Shown here: piece after piece, positions 1 through 8,740 of the stretch
Layout of the letters: the number at the start of each line of letters is the position of its first letter
How positions within the stretch are numbered: position 1 is the first letter of the stretch
NCBI GenBank assembly: GCA_902506565.1
Contig: LR732703.1
Span: 4,358,883 to 4,422,882, forward strand
From: Burkholderiales bacterium 8X
GTDB lineage: Bacteria > Pseudomonadota > Gammaproteobacteria > Burkholderiales > Burkholderiaceae_C
Length of the DNA: 64,000 nucleotides
Reading direction: 5' to 3'
Position numbers and translations under genes: made by a program
The notes under the pieces: model-generated
The model's database searches: none
Told to the model about the DNA's origin: nothing
Seen by the model: the letters and a program-made list of their open reading frames with translations, nothing else

Positions 1-389
1 CCCGAGCCGTAGCCACCGTCGTCGTCGCCACCCGCCGCGGGCCCGCCCTGTCCCTGGCGGCTGCCCAGCATCTGCATCTGGTCGACCCGGATGTCCGTCG
101 CGTACTTCTCGACGCCGTCCTTGTCGGTGTACTTGCGCGTGCGGATCTGCCCCTCGACGTAGATCTGGGAGCCTTTGCGGAGGTATTGCGCAGCGATTTC
201 GGCCAGCCGGCCATTGAAGACCAGCCGGTGCCATTCGGTGGCTTCTCGCATCTCGCCGCTCTGCTTGTCCTTCCACTTGTCGGTGGTGGCGAGGGTCGCG
301 TTGCAGACCTGGTCGCCGCTCGGGAAGGTGCGGGTTTCGGGGTCTCGCCCCAGGTTGCCGACGAGGATGACTTTGTTGACCGATGCCAT
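1..389 (-). CDS. ssb: Single-stranded DNA-binding protein, 3' end outside window
   Basis: The reverse-strand reading frame starts at ATG 389-387 and runs off the left edge, giving about 129 visible residues. It begins MASVNKVILVGNLGRDPE and continues with the OB-fold segments typical of bacterial SSB (EWHRLVFNGRLAEIAAQYLRKG, then YVEGQIRTRKYTD around residues 75-90). The last visible part is Gly/Gln rich, as expected for the disordered linker. The acidic C-terminal tip that recruits repair proteins is outside the window. SSB coats single-stranded DNA during replication and repair. It is divergent from uvrA, whose start lies about 50 bp away, a common pairing in this group. The identification is firm; only the C-terminus is unseen. 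Confidence 0.95.
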   Translation of the reverse strand, partial: MASVNKVILVGNLGRDPETRTFPSGDQVCNATLATTDKWKDKQSGEMREATEWHRLVFNGRLAEIAAQYLRKGSQIYVEGQIRTRKYTDKDGVEKYATDIRVDQMQMLGSRQGQGGPAAGGDDDGGYGS

Positions 390-436
390 GTGCGCTGCCC
401 CTGATGAATGGATGAAGAGGAGGAAAACCGGAGATT

Positions 437-3400
437 GTGCCGCATCGAACCAGCCGCAAAGCCGAGCCTTCGGGAGCGATTTATCATGCTCGGTTGCCTA
501 CGACCGACCGCCCAGTGACACCTCCCTCCACGGACAACGCCGAGAGCGCCTACCTCGGCAGCGCGCTCGCGCAGCAACGCATCAGCATCCGCGGCGCACG
601 CACCCACAACCTGAAGAACGTCGACCTCGACATTCCGCGCAACCAGCTGGTCGTGATCACCGGCCTTTCGGGCTCGGGCAAGTCGAGCCTGGCCTTCGAC
701 ACGCTCTATGCCGAGGGCCAGCGCCGCTATGTCGAGAGCCTGTCGGCCTATGCGCGGCAATTCCTGCAGCTGATGGACAAGCCGGATGTCGACATGATCG
801 AGGGCCTGTCGCCGGCGATCAGCATCGAGCAGAAGGCCACCAGCCACAACCCGCGCTCGACCGTCGGCACGGTGACCGAGATCCACGACTACCTCCGGCT
901 CCTGTTCGCCCGCGCCGGGACGCCCTTCTGCCCACTGCACGATCTTCCGCTGCAGGCGCAGACGGTGAGCCAGATGGTCGATGCGACGCTCGCGCTCGCC
1001 GGCGAGCCGCGCTTGATGATCCTGGCGCCGGTCGCGCGCGAGAAGAAGGGCGAATTCGTCGAGCTGTTCACCGAGATGCAGGCCGCGGGCTACGTGCGCT
1101 TCCGCGTCGACGGCGAGACCTACGAGTTCAACGACCTGCCGAAGCTCAAGAAAACCGAGAAGCACGACATCGACGTGGTCATCGACCGGCTGCGGGCGAG
1201 GCCGGACATGCAGCAGCGGCTGGCCGAAAGCTTCGAGAACGCACTTCGGCTGGCCAGCGGCCGCGCCATTGCGCTCGAGATGCGGGACGACGGCAGCCAG
1301 GAGGAGCATCTCTTCAATGCCAAGTTCGCCTGCCCGATCTGCCACTACTCGCTGGCCGAACTCGAGCCGCGGCTCTTCTCGTTCAATTCGCCGGTCGGCG
1401 CCTGCCCCAGCTGCGACGGCCTCGGCCATCGCGAAGTGTTCGATCCGGCCCGCGTGGTGGCCTTTCCGACGCTGAGCCTGGCGAGTGGCGCGGTCAAGGG
1501 CTGGGACCGGCGCAATGCCTATTACTTCAGCATGATCGAGAGCGTCGCCAAGCACTACAAGTTCAGTGTCGACACGCCTTTCGAGGAACTGCCCGCCTCG
1601 GTCCAGCAAGCCGTGCTGCACGGCTCGGCCGAAGAAGACATCAAGTTCAGCTACACGATGGAAAGCGGCGCGCAGGCCGGCAAGAAGCTGGTGCGCAAGC
1701 ATCCCTTCGAGGGCGTGATCCCGAACATGGCGCGGCGTTATCGCGAAACCGATTCGTCGGCGGTGCGCGAGGACCTGGCGCGCTTTCGCAACCTGCAACC
1801 CTGCCCCGAATGCAACGGCTCGCGGCTCCGGCTGGAGGCACGCCACGTGTACCTGGTCGACGAGTCCGGGCCAGCCTCGCGGCGCATGGCCATCTACGAA
1901 ATCAGCCGCATCACCCTGCGCGACAGCCTGGCCTACTTCCAGCAGCTGCAGCTGCGCGGCGCCAAGGCCGAGATCGCGGACAAGGTGGTGCGCGAGATCG
2001 GTCTCCGGCTCAAGTTTTTGAACGACGTCGGGCTCAACTACCTGAGCCTCGACCGCAGTGCCGAGACGCTGTCCGGCGGCGAGGCGCAGCGCATCCGGCT
2101 GGCATCGCAGATCGGCTCGGGCCTGACCGGCGTGATGTACGTGCTCGACGAACCGAGCATCGGCTTGCACCAGCGCGACAACGACCGCCTCATCGGCACG
2201 CTCAAGCATCTGCGCGATATCGGCAACAGCGTGATCGTGGTCGAGCATGACGAGGACATGATCCAGGCGGCCGACCACGTGATCGACATGGGCCCCGGCG
2301 CCGGCGTGCATGGCGGCCGCGTGATGGCGCAGGGCAGCTACCAGGAGGTGGCGGCCAATCCCGAATCGCTGACCGGGCAATACCTCTCCGGCCGCAAGCA
2401 GATCACGGTGCCGCGGCATCGCACCGCCTGGCTTCCGGTGGTTGCCAAGCCGGCCTTCAACGAGGGCCGGAAGCCGTCGAAGTTTCCGCCGAGCCCGGCG
2501 GCCGAACGCCGCGCGGCTCGCGAGGCGGCGCACCTGGCGACGCAGACCGCGCTGCAGGAAATCCGGGTGGTGGGCGCGAGCGGCAACAACCTGAAGAACG
2601 TGAGCGTGGCCTTCCCGGTCGGCCTCCTGACCTGCGTGACCGGCGTCTCCGGCTCGGGCAAGTCGACGCTGGTCAACGACACCTTGTACAGCGCGGTGGC
2701 GCGCACGCTCTACCGCGCCCACGAAGAGCCGGCCGAGCACGAGGCGATCGAGGGCATCGAATACTTCGACAAGGTCATCAATGTCGACCAGTCGCCGATC
2801 GGCCGCACGCCGCGCAGCAATCCGGCGACCTATACCGGCCTCTTCACGCCGATCCGCGAGCTGATGGCCGAGACCAACACGGCGCGCGAACGCGGCTACG
2901 GCCCCGGCCGCTTCAGCTTCAATGTCGCCGGCGGACGCTGCGAAGCCTGCCAGGGCGACGGCGTGGTCAAGGTCGAGATGCACTTCCTGCCGGACGTGTA
3001 CGTGCCCTGCGAGGTGTGCCACGGCCAGCGCTACAACCGCGAGACGCTGGAGGTCCAGTACAAGGGCCGCAACATCGCGCAGATCCTGGACATGACGGTC
3101 GAGACCGCGCACGAGTTCCTGAAGGCGGTGCCGACCATCGAGCGCAAGCTCCACACGCTGCTCGACGTCGGCCTCAGCTACATCAAGCTGGGCCAGTCGG
3201 CGACCACGCTGTCGGGCGGCGAGGCACAGCGGGTCAAGCTGGCGCTGGAGCTCAGCAAGCGCGACACCGGCCGCACGCTCTACATCCTCGACGAGCCGAC
3301 CACCGGCCTGCACTTCGCCGACATCGAGCTGCTGCTCAAGGTGCTGCACCAGCTGCGCGACGCGGGCAACACGATCGTGGTGATCGAACACAACCTCGAC

Positions 3401-3547
3401 GTGATCAAGACCGCCGACTGGGTGATCGACATGGGGCCGGAGGGCGGCGCCGGCGGCGGCTCGGTGGTGGTGGCGGGCACTCCGGAGACGGTGGCAGCCA
3501 CCGGTGCGAGCTACACCGGGCAGCACCTCAAGCGCTTGCTGCGTTGA
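437..3547 (+). CDS. uvrA: Excinuclease ABC subunit A
   Basis: UvrA is the damage-recognition ATPase of nucleotide excision repair; it loads UvrB at lesions. Two ABC modules are visible. The first has Walker A GLSGSGKSS near residue 76 and signature LSGGEAQR near 545; the second has Walker A GVSGSGKST near 737 and signature LSGGEAQR near 925. Two zinc modules are present: CPIC...CPSC near residue 298 and CEAC...CEVC near 835-860. The frame opens at GTG 437. The family homology (RISIRGARTHNLKN) begins only about 48 residues in, so the in-frame GTG at 515 is an alternative start that gives a more usual length. The frame is intact to TGA at 3545-3547, directly followed by a heptanucleotide repeat. 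Confidence 0.97.
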   Translation: MPHRTSRKAEPSGAIYHARLPTTDRPVTPPSTDNAESAYLGSALAQQRISIRGARTHNLKNVDLDIPRNQLVVITGLSGSGKSSLAFDTLYAEGQRRYVESLSAYARQFLQLMDKPDVDMIEGLSPAISIEQKATSHNPRSTVGTVTEIHDYLRLLFARAGTPFCPLHDLPLQAQTVSQMVDATLALAGEPRLMILAPVAREKKGEFVELFTEMQAAGYVRFRVDGETYEFNDLPKLKKTEKHDIDVVIDRLRARPDMQQRLAESFENALRLASGRAIALEMRDDGSQEEHLFNAKFACPICHYSLAELEPRLFSFNSPVGACPSCDGLGHREVFDPARVVAFPTLSLASGAVKGWDRRNAYYFSMIESVAKHYKFSVDTPFEELPASVQQAVLHGSAEEDIKFSYTMESGAQAGKKLVRKHPFEGVIPNMARRYRETDSSAVREDLARFRNLQPCPECNGSRLRLEARHVYLVDESGPASRRMAIYEISRITLRDSLAYFQQLQLRGAKAEIADKVVREIGLRLKFLNDVGLNYLSLDRSAETLSGGEAQRIRLASQIGSGLTGVMYVLDEPSIGLHQRDNDRLIGTLKHLRDIGNSVIVVEHDEDMIQAADHVIDMGPGAGVHGGRVMAQGSYQEVAANPESLTGQYLSGRKQITVPRHRTAWLPVVAKPAFNEGRKPSKFPPSPAAERRAAREAAHLATQTALQEIRVVGASGNNLKNVSVAFPVGLLTCVTGVSGSGKSTLVNDTLYSAVARTLYRAHEEPAEHEAIEGIEYFDKVINVDQSPIGRTPRSNPATYTGLFTPIRELMAETNTARERGYGPGRFSFNVAGGRCEACQGDGVVKVEMHFLPDVYVPCEVCHGQRYNRETLEVQYKGRNIAQILDMTVETAHEFLKAVPTIERKLHTLLDVGLSYIKLGQSATTLSGGEAQRVKLALELSKRDTGRTLYILDEPTTGLHFADIELLLKVLHQLRDAGNTIVVIEHNLDVIKTADWVIDMGPEGGAGGGSVVVAGTPETVAATGASYTGQHLKRLLR

Positions 3548-3548
3548 G

Positions 3549-3598
3549 CTTCGAGAGTTCGAGCTTCGAGCTTCGAGCTTCGAGCTTTGAGGTTCAAG
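3549..3598. repeat. Degenerate TTCGAGC heptad tandem repeat after uvrA
   Basis: Immediately after the uvrA stop there are about seven degenerate copies of CTTCGAG (for example 3549-3555, 3564-3570, 3571-3577 and 3578-3584, then CTTTGAG and GTTCAAG). It does not form a T-tailed terminator. Similar TTCGAG- or TTCGACG-based short repeats sit at 23305-23325 and 26113-26136, so this looks like a genome-specific intergenic repeat or replication-slippage product. Confidence 0.8.
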
Positions 3599-3644
3599 CT
3601 CCTGCCTATCCAAGGCAGACGGGACGACGTGGACCGTCTGCCGG

Positions 3645-4763
3645 CTAACGCTGCCCGATCCGGACGTCGCCGAACAGGTTCTTGAGCGCGCGCGGTTGCG
3701 AGCGCCAGTACTGGCGCGGCGCCTCGACTTGCGCACCGAGTTCGGCTGCGGCCCGCCACGGCCAATGCGGCTCGAACAGGATGCCCCGGGCGAGCGCGAT
3801 GAAGTCGGCCTGGCCTTCGGCCACGATGGCATCGGCCTGCGTCGGATCGGTGATGAGTCCCACCGCGATGGTCGGGAGACCGCTTTCGCGCCGGATGCGC
3901 TCGGCGAACGGCACCTGGTAGCCCTCGCCGAGCGGAATCTTCTGCAGCGGCGAAACGCCGCCCGAGGACACGTGCACGAAGCTCGCCTTGCGCTCGGCCA
4001 GGGCGCGGGCGAGCACCACGCTCTGCTCGATGTCCCAGCTCTCGCCATCGGCGATCCAGTCGGTGGCAGAAAGACGCATGCCGAGCGCGACCCGGTCCGG
4101 CAGCGCGGCTCGCACCGCATCGAAGACCTCCAGCGGAAAACGCATCCGGTTCTCGAGCGATCCGCCGTACCGATCGGCACGGCGATTCGCGATCGGCGAA
4201 AGAAACTGATGCAGCAGGTAGCCGTGCGCGGCATGCAGTTCGACCGCGTCGAGCCCCAGCGCGACCACCCGCTCGGCGGCCCGCACGAAGGCGGACTTCA
4301 CCCGGTCGAGTCCGGCGTCGTCGAGCGCGATCGGCGGCGGCTCGCCGGCCGCGTGCGGCAGGGCCGAGGGCGCGACGGTCTGCCAGGCGCCCTCTTCGGG
4401 CGCGAGGCTGGCTCCGCCATCCCACGGCGCATGGCTGGACGCCTTGCGGCCGGCATGCGAGAGCTGGATGGCGATCGGCATCTTCGACTGATTGCGCAAT
4501 GCCGAGATCACGCGCCGCAGCGCGGCTTCGTTGTCGTCCGAGTAGAGGCCGAGGTCGCCGGGCGTGATCCGGCCGATGTCCTCCACCGCGGTCGCCTCGA
4601 TGATCAGCAGGCCGGCACCCGACAAGGCGAGCTGGCCGAGGTGAATGAAGTGCCAGTCGCCGGCGTTGCCATCGGTCGCGGAGTATTGGCACATCGGCGC
4701 GATGACGATCCGGTTCGCGGTTGACAGCGGGCCCAGGCGACCGGCGAAGAAGAGAGCGCTCAT
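3645..4763 (-). CDS. NADH:flavin oxidoreductase, old yellow enzyme family (YqjM/XenA type)
   Basis: A 372-residue FMN-dependent ene-reductase of the old yellow enzyme family, which reduces activated C=C bonds and in some members nitro-compounds using NAD(P)H. The start chosen is ATG 4763 with an AGGA ribosome site just upstream; a longer frame begins at 4823 but its extra 20 residues do not look native. Visible features are APMCQYSA (Cys25 and Tyr27, the thermophilic-like/YqjM-class signature), LSHAGRKAS, and ELHAAHGYLLHQFLSP with the two flavin/substrate-binding histidines, followed by DRYGGSLENR. The length matches XenA-like enzymes (about 360 residues). It is divergent from the ATP synthase c-like gene. 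The physiological substrate cannot be read from sequence. Confidence 0.9.
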   Translation of the reverse strand: MSALFFAGRLGPLSTANRIVIAPMCQYSATDGNAGDWHFIHLGQLALSGAGLLIIEATAVEDIGRITPGDLGLYSDDNEAALRRVISALRNQSKMPIAIQLSHAGRKASSHAPWDGGASLAPEEGAWQTVAPSALPHAAGEPPPIALDDAGLDRVKSAFVRAAERVVALGLDAVELHAAHGYLLHQFLSPIANRRADRYGGSLENRMRFPLEVFDAVRAALPDRVALGMRLSATDWIADGESWDIEQSVVLARALAERKASFVHVSSGGVSPLQKIPLGEGYQVPFAERIRRESGLPTIAVGLITDPTQADAIVAEGQADFIALARGILFEPHWPWRAAAELGAQVEAPRQYWRSQPRALKNLFGDVRIGQR

Positions 4764-4823
4764 CGAGAAATCCTGTGAAGCGAGGGTAGCGAGGCGAAGC
4801 AAGGCGATGCCAGCCGACGACAA

Positions 4824-4856
4824 GTTATAGCGCCGCGCCCTTGACCTCGCAGGTCA
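4824..4856 (-). promoter_or_regulatory. Probable promoter with palindromic operator upstream of the ene-reductase
   Basis: On the reverse strand CTGCGA (4852-4847), a 17-bp spacer and TATAAC (4829-4824) form a plausible sigma70 promoter about 60 bp before the ene-reductase start. A perfect inverted repeat TGACCT-CGC-AGGTCA (4842-4856) overlaps the -35 hexamer, the position of a repressor or activator operator. No regulator gene is adjacent. Confidence 0.45.
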
Positions 4857-4953
4857 TCGACCGCGTACACGTTCGCTGAGACAGTGAATGCAAGCCGGCG
4901 CCATGGGGGCACCGGCAACCAGCAGGTCCATGCCCTGGACCAGAAAGCGCGAC

Positions 4954-5199
4954 ATGACTTCCGGACTCGACCTTCTCCCGCTCGCCGTGGCCCTCTTGAT
5001 CGGCATCGCCGCCGTCGGTTCCTGCATCGGCATCGGCATCGTCGGCTCCAAGCTGCTCGAAGGCACGGCTCGCCAGCCCGAACTGAAGGACACCCTGCAG
5101 ACCTTGTTCTTCCTGATCGCCGGCGTGACCGACGGCGCCTTCATCATCGCCACGGGTATCGGCCTTTGGTTCGCGACTGCGAACCCGTTCAAGGGCTGA
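4954..5199 (+). CDS. Orphan F-type ATP synthase c-subunit-like protein
   Basis: An 81-residue, two-helix membrane protein that reads as an F0 c subunit. Helix 1 carries the glycine-rich GSCIGIGIVGSK, the polar loop is ARQPE (residues 39-43), and helix 2 contains TDGAFII with an acidic residue at Asp60, corresponding to the proton-carrying Asp61 of E. coli. The start is ATG 4954; upstream in-frame ATGs at 4930 and 4888 add only a charged leader. There is no other atp gene near it: neighbours are the ene-reductase and tesB. Its frame overlaps the tesB 3' end by 11 bp, converging. A main atp operon is expected elsewhere in the genome, so this is probably a paralogue; whether it enters a c-ring is unknown. 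Confidence 0.8.
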   Translation: MTSGLDLLPLAVALLIGIAAVGSCIGIGIVGSKLLEGTARQPELKDTLQTLFFLIAGVTDGAFIIATGIGLWFATANPFKG

Positions 5200-6091
5200 G
5201 AGGCGCCGGCTCCGATCGATACCGCACCCGGATCATTCCCTCCTGCGCCACCGACGCCACCAGTCGACCGTCCTGCGTGAACACGCTGCCGCGGCACAAG
5301 GCTCGAGCACCGCCGGCGCTGGGTGAATCGACGACGTACAGCAGCCAGTCGTCCATGCGGAAATCGCGGTGGAACCACATCGCATGGTCGAGGCTCGCGG
5401 CGCGCAGCTGGCCGCTCAGGAAGCTGAGTCCATGCGGGCGGGCGGCGATGCCGAGCAGGCTGTGGTCCGAGGCATAGGCGAGCAGCGCCCGGTGCAGGAT
5501 CGGTTCGTCCGGCATCGGCGCCACGGCGCGCATCCAGATCGCCGACTCGGCCGGCCCGGGCAAGGGCGTCATCAGGTCGTCGGCATGCACCGGGCGGAAT
5601 TCAATGCCCTGTGGCCGCAGGCCCTTGTCGCGCCAGACCTCGGGCAGGCGATCGCCGAGCGCGATGCGCCGCTCGAGCTGGCTCGGAAGGCCGTCGGGGC
5701 CCGGTTCCGACGGCATCGCCAGTTGATGCTCGAAGCCGTCGTCCACGGTCTGGAACGAGGCGGACATCTCGAAGATCACGCGATCTCGCTGGCGTGCCAC
5801 CACGTGCCGGGTGGTGAAGCTGCGGCCATCGCGAACCCGGTCGACCGCGTACTCGATCGGCGCATGCTCGCCGGGCAGCAGGAAGTAGGCATGCATCGAA
5901 TGCACCGGACGCTCGGCTCCGACGGTGAGGCTCGCAGCCATCAGCGACTGCCCGAGCACCTGGCCGCCGAAGACAGCGGGGGTGCCGATGTCCTGGCTGT
6001 GCGCCTGGAAGCGGTCCTCGCCGATCGGCTCGAGCCGCAGCAGCTCGACTAGCTCCCGGACGAGATGGCGAGGGTCGGCGTGGTCGGTCAT
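5189..6091 (-). CDS. tesB: Acyl-CoA thioesterase II
   Basis: A 300-residue protein with the double hot-dog layout of TesB, which hydrolyses medium- and long-chain acyl-CoA to free acid and CoA in the cytosol. The N-terminal half has FGGQVLGQSLMAA and the PVHSMHAYFLLPG segment typical of the family. The C-terminal half has YASDHSLLG, carrying the catalytic aspartate region, and SLDHAMWFHRDF, followed by a Q-containing EGMIRVR end. The start is ATG 6091. Length is close to E. coli TesB (286). It converges with and slightly overlaps the c-subunit-like gene, so no terminator fits between them. Confidence 0.93.
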   Translation of the reverse strand: MTDHADPRHLVRELVELLRLEPIGEDRFQAHSQDIGTPAVFGGQVLGQSLMAASLTVGAERPVHSMHAYFLLPGEHAPIEYAVDRVRDGRSFTTRHVVARQRDRVIFEMSASFQTVDDGFEHQLAMPSEPGPDGLPSQLERRIALGDRLPEVWRDKGLRPQGIEFRPVHADDLMTPLPGPAESAIWMRAVAPMPDEPILHRALLAYASDHSLLGIAARPHGLSFLSGQLRAASLDHAMWFHRDFRMDDWLLYVVDSPSAGGARALCRGSVFTQDGRLVASVAQEGMIRVRYRSEPAPLSP

Positions 6092-6231
6092 GGTGCGAGC
6101 TGTGCGAGCAAGTAGAAGGAAGGCAGCCACCATAGCGCAGCGGGGACCGAAGGCATGTCGCCTGGCGGTCAAGCACACGGATCGTGTGCGGGTCGCGTGC
6201 CGATCGCGTGCTCCGGCGGCCGGCGAGTGCT

Positions 6232-7578
6232 TCAGCGGTCCAGGTCGACCCCATCGGCCGCCAGCCGGCGCTGCAGCCCGGCCACGTCGACGTCGGCGAA
6301 GCGAGCGCCGCCGAGGCCAGCCGCCGCCGTGCCTGCCGCTTGCCCCATCACGAAGCAGCCGCCGCTGGCACGCGCGGCCGACTGGCCCTCGTGCGTCATC
6401 GAGGCGCAGCGACCTGCGACCAGCAGGTTGTCGACTTCCGCGGGTACCAGCATCCGCCAGGGCAGCTGGTTGTAGCTGCGCTGCTCGTCTCGCGGAAAGG
6501 CCCACTCGATCTTGCCTGCGGCATGCATTTCCATCGGCCAGGCATTGATCCCGATGCTGTCCTCGAAGCGGGCCGACGACAGGATGTCTTCGCCGGTCAG
6601 GGCGTACAAGCCGTCGATGCGGCGGGTCTCGCGGATGCCGACCTGCGGCGCGATCTCGACGATGGCGGACTGGGCGAAGCCCGGCACCTCGGCCTTCAGG
6701 AAGCGGAAGTACTCGACGATCTGGCGCCGGCCCTCGATCTCGCCGTCGCTCAGCTGCCGCGCATCGACGCCGTTCATGGCGCCGCCTTCGGCATTGCGGA
6801 TCTGGGTGACGTTGGCGCGCCATTCGCGCGGATCGATCTGCGGCCGCAGGATCGCGCCCTCGCGCGGAAACCGGTAGGCGCCGGGGTTGCGCTGCAGCGC
6901 CTCGGACATGAGGTCGTTGATGGCCTTGAACTCGCCGACGGCCTCGAGTGCCTGCCGTGCCTCGACATGACCGACCCGGAACATGGTCGACGGAAAGAGC
7001 CCGCTGCCGGCGCCGTCGCCGACCGCGAAGGGCACGCCAGCGAAGGCCGCGATGTCGGCATCGCCGCTGGCATCGACGAACGCGTTGGCGCGGATCGCCT
7101 GCCGACCCGACTTGGTCTCGACTGCCAGCCCGACGATGCGGCGCCCGTCCATCAACACGCCCGCCGCAAGCGCATGGAACAACAGGTCGACCTGGGCCTC
7201 AAGCAACAGCTGGTCGGCCGCGCACTTGTAGATCGAGGTGTCGTAGGAGCGCACGCGGATGCGCCCCTGCATGCCGTCCTGCGGCCGGTTGAGCCCGCCC
7301 ATCGCATCGATGCGTTCGAGCAGCTCGTCCGCCACGCCATGCACCAGCTGCGTCATCCGGCCGTCGCGCTTGCCGTAGAGGCCGGCGAAGTTGGTGACCC
7401 CGCCCGCCGTTCCCATGCCGCCGAGAAAGCCGTAGCGCTCGACCAGCAGCGTGCGCGCGCCGCGCCGGGCTGCGCTGACGCTGGCTGCGATGCCGGCCGG
7501 GCCGCCGCCGACCACCACCACGTCGTACTCGCCGAAGACCGGCAACTCGCGGGCCGGCTCGATCAACTTGTCAGTCAT
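6232..7578 (-). CDS. FAD-dependent oxidoreductase
   Basis: A 448-residue flavoprotein with an N-terminal Rossmann motif VVVVGGGPAGIAAS (GGGPAG at residues 24-29), then GFLGGMGTAGGVTNF, the FAD_oxidored-type signature. A second dinucleotide-contact region, AFVDASGDADIAAFAG, lies near residue 165 and the C-terminal FAD motif is MGQAAGTAAA. It follows the Bug receptor gene on the same strand with a 60-bp gap, so the two are probably co-transcribed. In Burkholderiales such flavoproteins often sit beside TctC-type receptors in carboxylate or aromatic catabolic loci. The substrate cannot be assigned. Confidence 0.85.
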   Translation of the reverse strand: MTDKLIEPARELPVFGEYDVVVVGGGPAGIAASVSAARRGARTLLVERYGFLGGMGTAGGVTNFAGLYGKRDGRMTQLVHGVADELLERIDAMGGLNRPQDGMQGRIRVRSYDTSIYKCAADQLLLEAQVDLLFHALAAGVLMDGRRIVGLAVETKSGRQAIRANAFVDASGDADIAAFAGVPFAVGDGAGSGLFPSTMFRVGHVEARQALEAVGEFKAINDLMSEALQRNPGAYRFPREGAILRPQIDPREWRANVTQIRNAEGGAMNGVDARQLSDGEIEGRRQIVEYFRFLKAEVPGFAQSAIVEIAPQVGIRETRRIDGLYALTGEDILSSARFEDSIGINAWPMEMHAAGKIEWAFPRDEQRSYNQLPWRMLVPAEVDNLLVAGRCASMTHEGQSAARASGGCFVMGQAAGTAAAGLGGARFADVDVAGLQRRLAADGVDLDR

Positions 7579-7638
7579 TCCTGGACCATCCTCGTTCTTG
7601 GCGGCGGCGGATCGCCCGCTGCCGCGGCGCCCTCGCCG

Positions 7639-8619
7639 TCAGTTCAACTTGATGCCGTTCGACGTGATGATCCGCGTCATGATCGCGGCCTCTTCCTTGA
7701 CCCGGGTCCGCATGCCTTCGGGCGAGGTGCCGACCGCCTGCCAGCCCTGGTCGAACAGGCGCTGGCGCACCTCGGGCGTCTTCATCACGACCGCCAGTTC
7801 GCGGGTGATGCGGTCTTGCGCTGCCGCGGAGAGCTTCGCGGGGCCGAGCAACGCGGTCCAGACCTCGAGGTTGAAGTCCTTCACGCCGGCATCGGACAAC
7901 GGCGCGCCGTCCGGCACCAGCGCGCTGCGGCCGCTGGTGATGCCGATCGACTGGATCTTGCCGGCCTTGATCTGCGGCAGCGCCAGGCCCGGCGGGATCA
8001 ACGCCATCTGGATCTGTCCGCCGATGAGGCCGGTCATGGCTTGCGGGTTGCCCTGGTAGGGCACGTGCACCGCCTTGAAGCCGGGCACCTTGCTTTTCAA
8101 AAGTTCCATGCCGAGGTGGCCGACGGAGCCAACCCCGACCGAGCCGTAGCTCCAGGTATCGCCGCTCTTGCGAGCCGCATCGATGAAGGCGGCGCCGCTC
8201 GGCAGGTCGGTGCGCGCCACCAGCAGGAGCGGCGCGGTCGCGATCAGCGACAGGTAGGTGAAGTCCTTGGCGGGGTCGTAGGGCAGCGTCGGATAGAGCA
8301 TCTTCGACGAGGTCAGGTTGCCGTTGATGACGACGCCCAGGGTGTGGTCGTCGGTCGCCTTGGCCACGATGTCCGCCGCGATGTTGCCGGAGGCGCCCGG
8401 CTTGTTGTCGACCACCACGGGCTGGCCCAGCGCCTTCGAGAGCGGCTCGGCGATGGTGCGGGCCGCGATATCCGGCGTCGAGCCCCCCGGGAAGCCGACC
8501 ACCAGCCGGACCGGCTTGGTGGGCCAGGCGGCGGACTGGGCCGTGGCCGCGAAAGGCAGGGAGGCAGCGGCGGCAACGCCGCAGGCGGCGATCAGGAGGG
8601 CTCGTTTGGAAGAATGCAT
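7639..8619 (-). CDS. Bug-family (TctC) periplasmic solute receptor
   Basis: A 326-residue secreted binding protein. The start ATG 8619 gives a clean Sec signal (MHSSKRALLIAACG, then hydrophobic to ATAQSA); a TTG 10 codons upstream is possible but adds nothing. Mature features are those of tripartite tricarboxylate transporter receptors: WPTKPVRLVVGFPGG, PVVVDNKPGASGNI, the VGSVGHLG segment and a C-terminal GVPD-like ligand-lobe region. These bind carboxylates or other small acids in the periplasm. No TctA or TctB membrane partner is in the window, as is usual for the many orphan Bug proteins. It is first in a two-gene unit with the FAD oxidoreductase. Confidence 0.9.
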   Translation of the reverse strand: MHSSKRALLIAACGVAAAASLPFAATAQSAAWPTKPVRLVVGFPGGSTPDIAARTIAEPLSKALGQPVVVDNKPGASGNIAADIVAKATDDHTLGVVINGNLTSSKMLYPTLPYDPAKDFTYLSLIATAPLLLVARTDLPSGAAFIDAARKSGDTWSYGSVGVGSVGHLGMELLKSKVPGFKAVHVPYQGNPQAMTGLIGGQIQMALIPPGLALPQIKAGKIQSIGITSGRSALVPDGAPLSDAGVKDFNLEVWTALLGPAKLSAAAQDRITRELAVVMKTPEVRQRLFDQGWQAVGTSPEGMRTRVKEEAAIMTRIITSNGIKLN

Positions 8620-8740
8620 GACAGTGCTGGAGGTAGGCGGAAAGCTCAAGAATAAGTGCAGCCGGCGGATTCGAAAGCTGGGTGAAACGTTCGGGTCGAT
8701 TCGCGATGGGTGCGCGATGGCGTGCGCGATGGGTGTGCGA

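Noticed and set aside
175..2250. A 691-codon frame overlapping uvrA
   Set aside because: Out-of-frame reading of uvrA, whose product in the other frame is full length and conserved.
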